A stretch of DNA of 64,000 bases from Candidatus Liberimonas magnetica. GTDB lineage: Bacteria > Elusimicrobiota > Endomicrobiia > Endomicrobiales > JAFGIL01. The notes beneath the pieces are model-generated. The model saw only the letters and a list, made by a program, of their open reading frames with translations, did no database searches and had not been told where the DNA came from. Of the stretch, positions 62,900 to 64,000 are shown one piece after another; within the stretch, counting starts at the first letter, position 1, and the number at the start of each line of letters is the position of its first letter. Location of the stretch: positions 62,001-126,000 of the forward strand of contig JAJAPY010000002.1 of assembly GCA_020523885.1 (NCBI GenBank), written 5' to 3'. Made by a program: the position numbers and the translations under genes.

Positions 62900-63397
62900 A
62901 TGGAAATATCGGAAAAAGAATTAGCAGTAATAAACCAAATAGCTAATAATCATATGCCTGATCAACGAAGTATTGCTACGAATACAGGTATTTCACTTGG
63001 TTTGACCAACCTTATTATTAAGAAGCTTATAAATAAGGGGTGTATCAAAGCAAAACAACTAAGCTCAAAAAAAATACAGTATCTTTTAACCCCGCAGGGT
63101 TTCAGCGAGAAAGCAAAAAAATCCTACAATTTCACGGTTCAAACCATCAGTAGCCTAAAATCAATGCGAGAAAAGATCCAGCGGCTCATAATTACAGAGT
63201 GTCAAAAAGGCATAACAGAATTTATCATTTCAGGTGACGGGGAAGTGTCGGATGTGGTCGAATTGGCTTTCAAGAATATAAAAAACACAAACTTTAATTA
63301 TTCAAAAGTTAACGGACAGGACAAGGTTGTTCTAATTGTAAAAAACAATAACGACAAAAGAGAAATAGATGTGGTCTCTTATTTGTCGGAGTCATGA
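62900..63397 (+). CDS. MarR-like winged-helix regulator, EPS-associated type
   Basis: 165 aa. Residues about 1-70 are a winged helix resembling the EPS-associated MarR family (ELAVINQIANNHMPDQRSIATNTGISLGLTNL is the recognition region; YLLTPQGFSEKAKKS the wing end). The C-terminal 75 residues (ECQKGITEFIISGDGEVSDVVELAF) form a second, unrecognised alpha/beta domain that may bind a ligand. It lies immediately upstream of a Wza-type export gene, so it likely controls polysaccharide export and itself. Confidence 0.75.
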   Translation: MEISEKELAVINQIANNHMPDQRSIATNTGISLGLTNLIIKKLINKGCIKAKQLSSKKIQYLLTPQGFSEKAKKSYNFTVQTISSLKSMREKIQRLIITECQKGITEFIISGDGEVSDVVELAFKNIKNTNFNYSKVNGQDKVVLIVKNNNDKREIDVVSYLSES

Positions 63398-63424
63398 TTA
63401 ACTTGTTAAAAGAGGAGCTGATAA

Positions 63425-64000
63425 ATGAAAAGAAATTTAATATTGTTTGCTGCCATTTTAACCTGTTTTGCGGCCGCTGTCTTTAGCCAGAATGAACCTG
63501 ATAATTCGCAAAATAGTTTTATTAGGATGAATTCAGACCTGAGTAGGATAGGTTACAGTGATTTTAAAAACCTTGTAGTTGCGACAGTTAAAACAGAGAT
63601 TTACCGTATGGATGATGATTTTAAGCTCGGGGTTGGAGATTCTGTTGTAATAAACCTGTCAGGAAAGTTACAGGAAACAGACAAAGCAATGATCGATAAA
63701 GACGGTAAGATCGTTATACCTTCTATTGGTGAGATCTATTTATTGGGATTAAACATAAAAGAATCTAAAAACTTGATCCAAAAAGAGATCAACAAAAAAT
63801 ATGCAAATGTGGAAGTCAGCTTTAATATAGTAGGAGTACAGCCTATCAGGGTTACGGTTTTAGGCCAGGTTGAAAAACCCGGTGTGTATGTGCTCAGCCC
63901 GTTTTCCAAGATAGTAGAAGCTCTTTCCAATGCCGGAGGCCCTAACAGTAAGGGGTCGTTGATAAACATAAAACTTATCAGAAAAGGCAAGGAAGTTATA
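63425..64000 (+). CDS. Polysaccharide export outer-membrane protein (Wza-like), 3' partial
   Basis: 192 codons before the window ends with no stop. A signal peptide (residues about 1-20) precedes a Poly_export domain (about 65-150; LGVGDSVVINLSG, IDKDGKIVIPSIGEI, GLNIKESKNLIQKEI) and the start of an SLBB domain (RVTVLGQVEKPGVYVL, ALSNAGGPN). Such proteins form the outer-membrane channel for capsule or EPS. GAGGAG lies upstream of the ATG. It follows the regulator by 27 bp and probably heads the rest of an export operon. Confidence 0.9.
   Translation, partial: MKRNLILFAAILTCFAAAVFSQNEPDNSQNSFIRMNSDLSRIGYSDFKNLVVATVKTEIYRMDDDFKLGVGDSVVINLSGKLQETDKAMIDKDGKIVIPSIGEIYLLGLNIKESKNLIQKEINKKYANVEVSFNIVGVQPIRVTVLGQVEKPGVYVLSPFSKIVEALSNAGGPNSKGSLINIKLIRKGKEVI

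Overview
The window is a single 64 kb stretch in which every gene I can support lies on the + strand. It looks like a diderm (Gram-negative-type) bacterium of moderate to low GC. An LptD-like outer-membrane protein, a KpsF/KdsD-type arabinose-5-phosphate isomerase, a Wza-type export protein and a PorV/TraF-like beta-barrel all imply an outer membrane with LPS or capsule. The mix of an rpmE-prfA-prmC-murA run, many hybrid signalling proteins and unusual intergenic repeats recalls uncultured candidate phyla of the Omnitrophota/Elusimicrobiota/Firestonebacteria kind, but no rRNA or clear marker is present, so I do not assign a phylum.

Layout. 1-8.9 kb: beta-barrel/CsgG-like protein (5' end missing), CtpA-type protease, divergent polysaccharide deacetylase, tsaD, dusB, larB, larC. 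8.9-20.0 kb: a signalling island with a MerR-HTH/receiver fusion, three histidine kinases (one with N-terminal receiver and GAF, one with PAS domains and a C-terminal receiver), three single-domain receivers, a long coiled-coil protein and a membrane-anchored HEAT-like protein. 20.0-22.0 kb: trxA-trxB and an antitoxin/ParE-type toxin pair. 22.0-32.1 kb: polA, coaE, rho with a long C-rich leader, a lipoprotein, a decayed potassium-channel gene, a DUF1232 protein, rpmE, prfA, prmC. 32.2-49.9 kb: murA, then an almost continuous his-trp superoperon (hisD, small ORF, hisB, H, A, F, I, lepB, trpE, G, D, C, F, kpsF, trpB, trpA, accD, folC, ROK kinase). 49.9-64 kb: lptD-like gene, then a surface-polysaccharide cluster (methyltransferase-GT2 fusion, FkbM and class I methyltransferases, gmd-like, rmlA-like, wbpP-like, rmlB, rmlD, ugd, uxs) ending in a MarR/EPS-type regulator and a truncated Wza-type export gene.

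The most striking non-coding signal is a family of intergenic elements built from degenerate 7-bp tandem words. Each locus uses a different word, but the period stays seven, and most loci have a second arm that is the reverse complement of the first, giving a long imperfect hairpin. I count at least fourteen. Two loci share nearly the same words (32097 and 57419). In coaE, folC and rmlB the element is read as protein, giving short heptad-like tails, and it supplies the prmC stop codon. This resembles the heptanucleotide short tandem repeats of filamentous cyanobacteria but here in a different kind of genome.

Promoters follow a sigma70-like pattern with a strict 17-bp spacer (before the signalling island, trxA, the toxin-antitoxin pair, rho, the lipoprotein, rpmE, hisD, the gmd-like gene and the MarR-like regulator). 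hisD appears to be leaderless. Start codons given here were moved where a good Shine-Dalgarno site or family alignment favoured a downstream start over the longest open frame.
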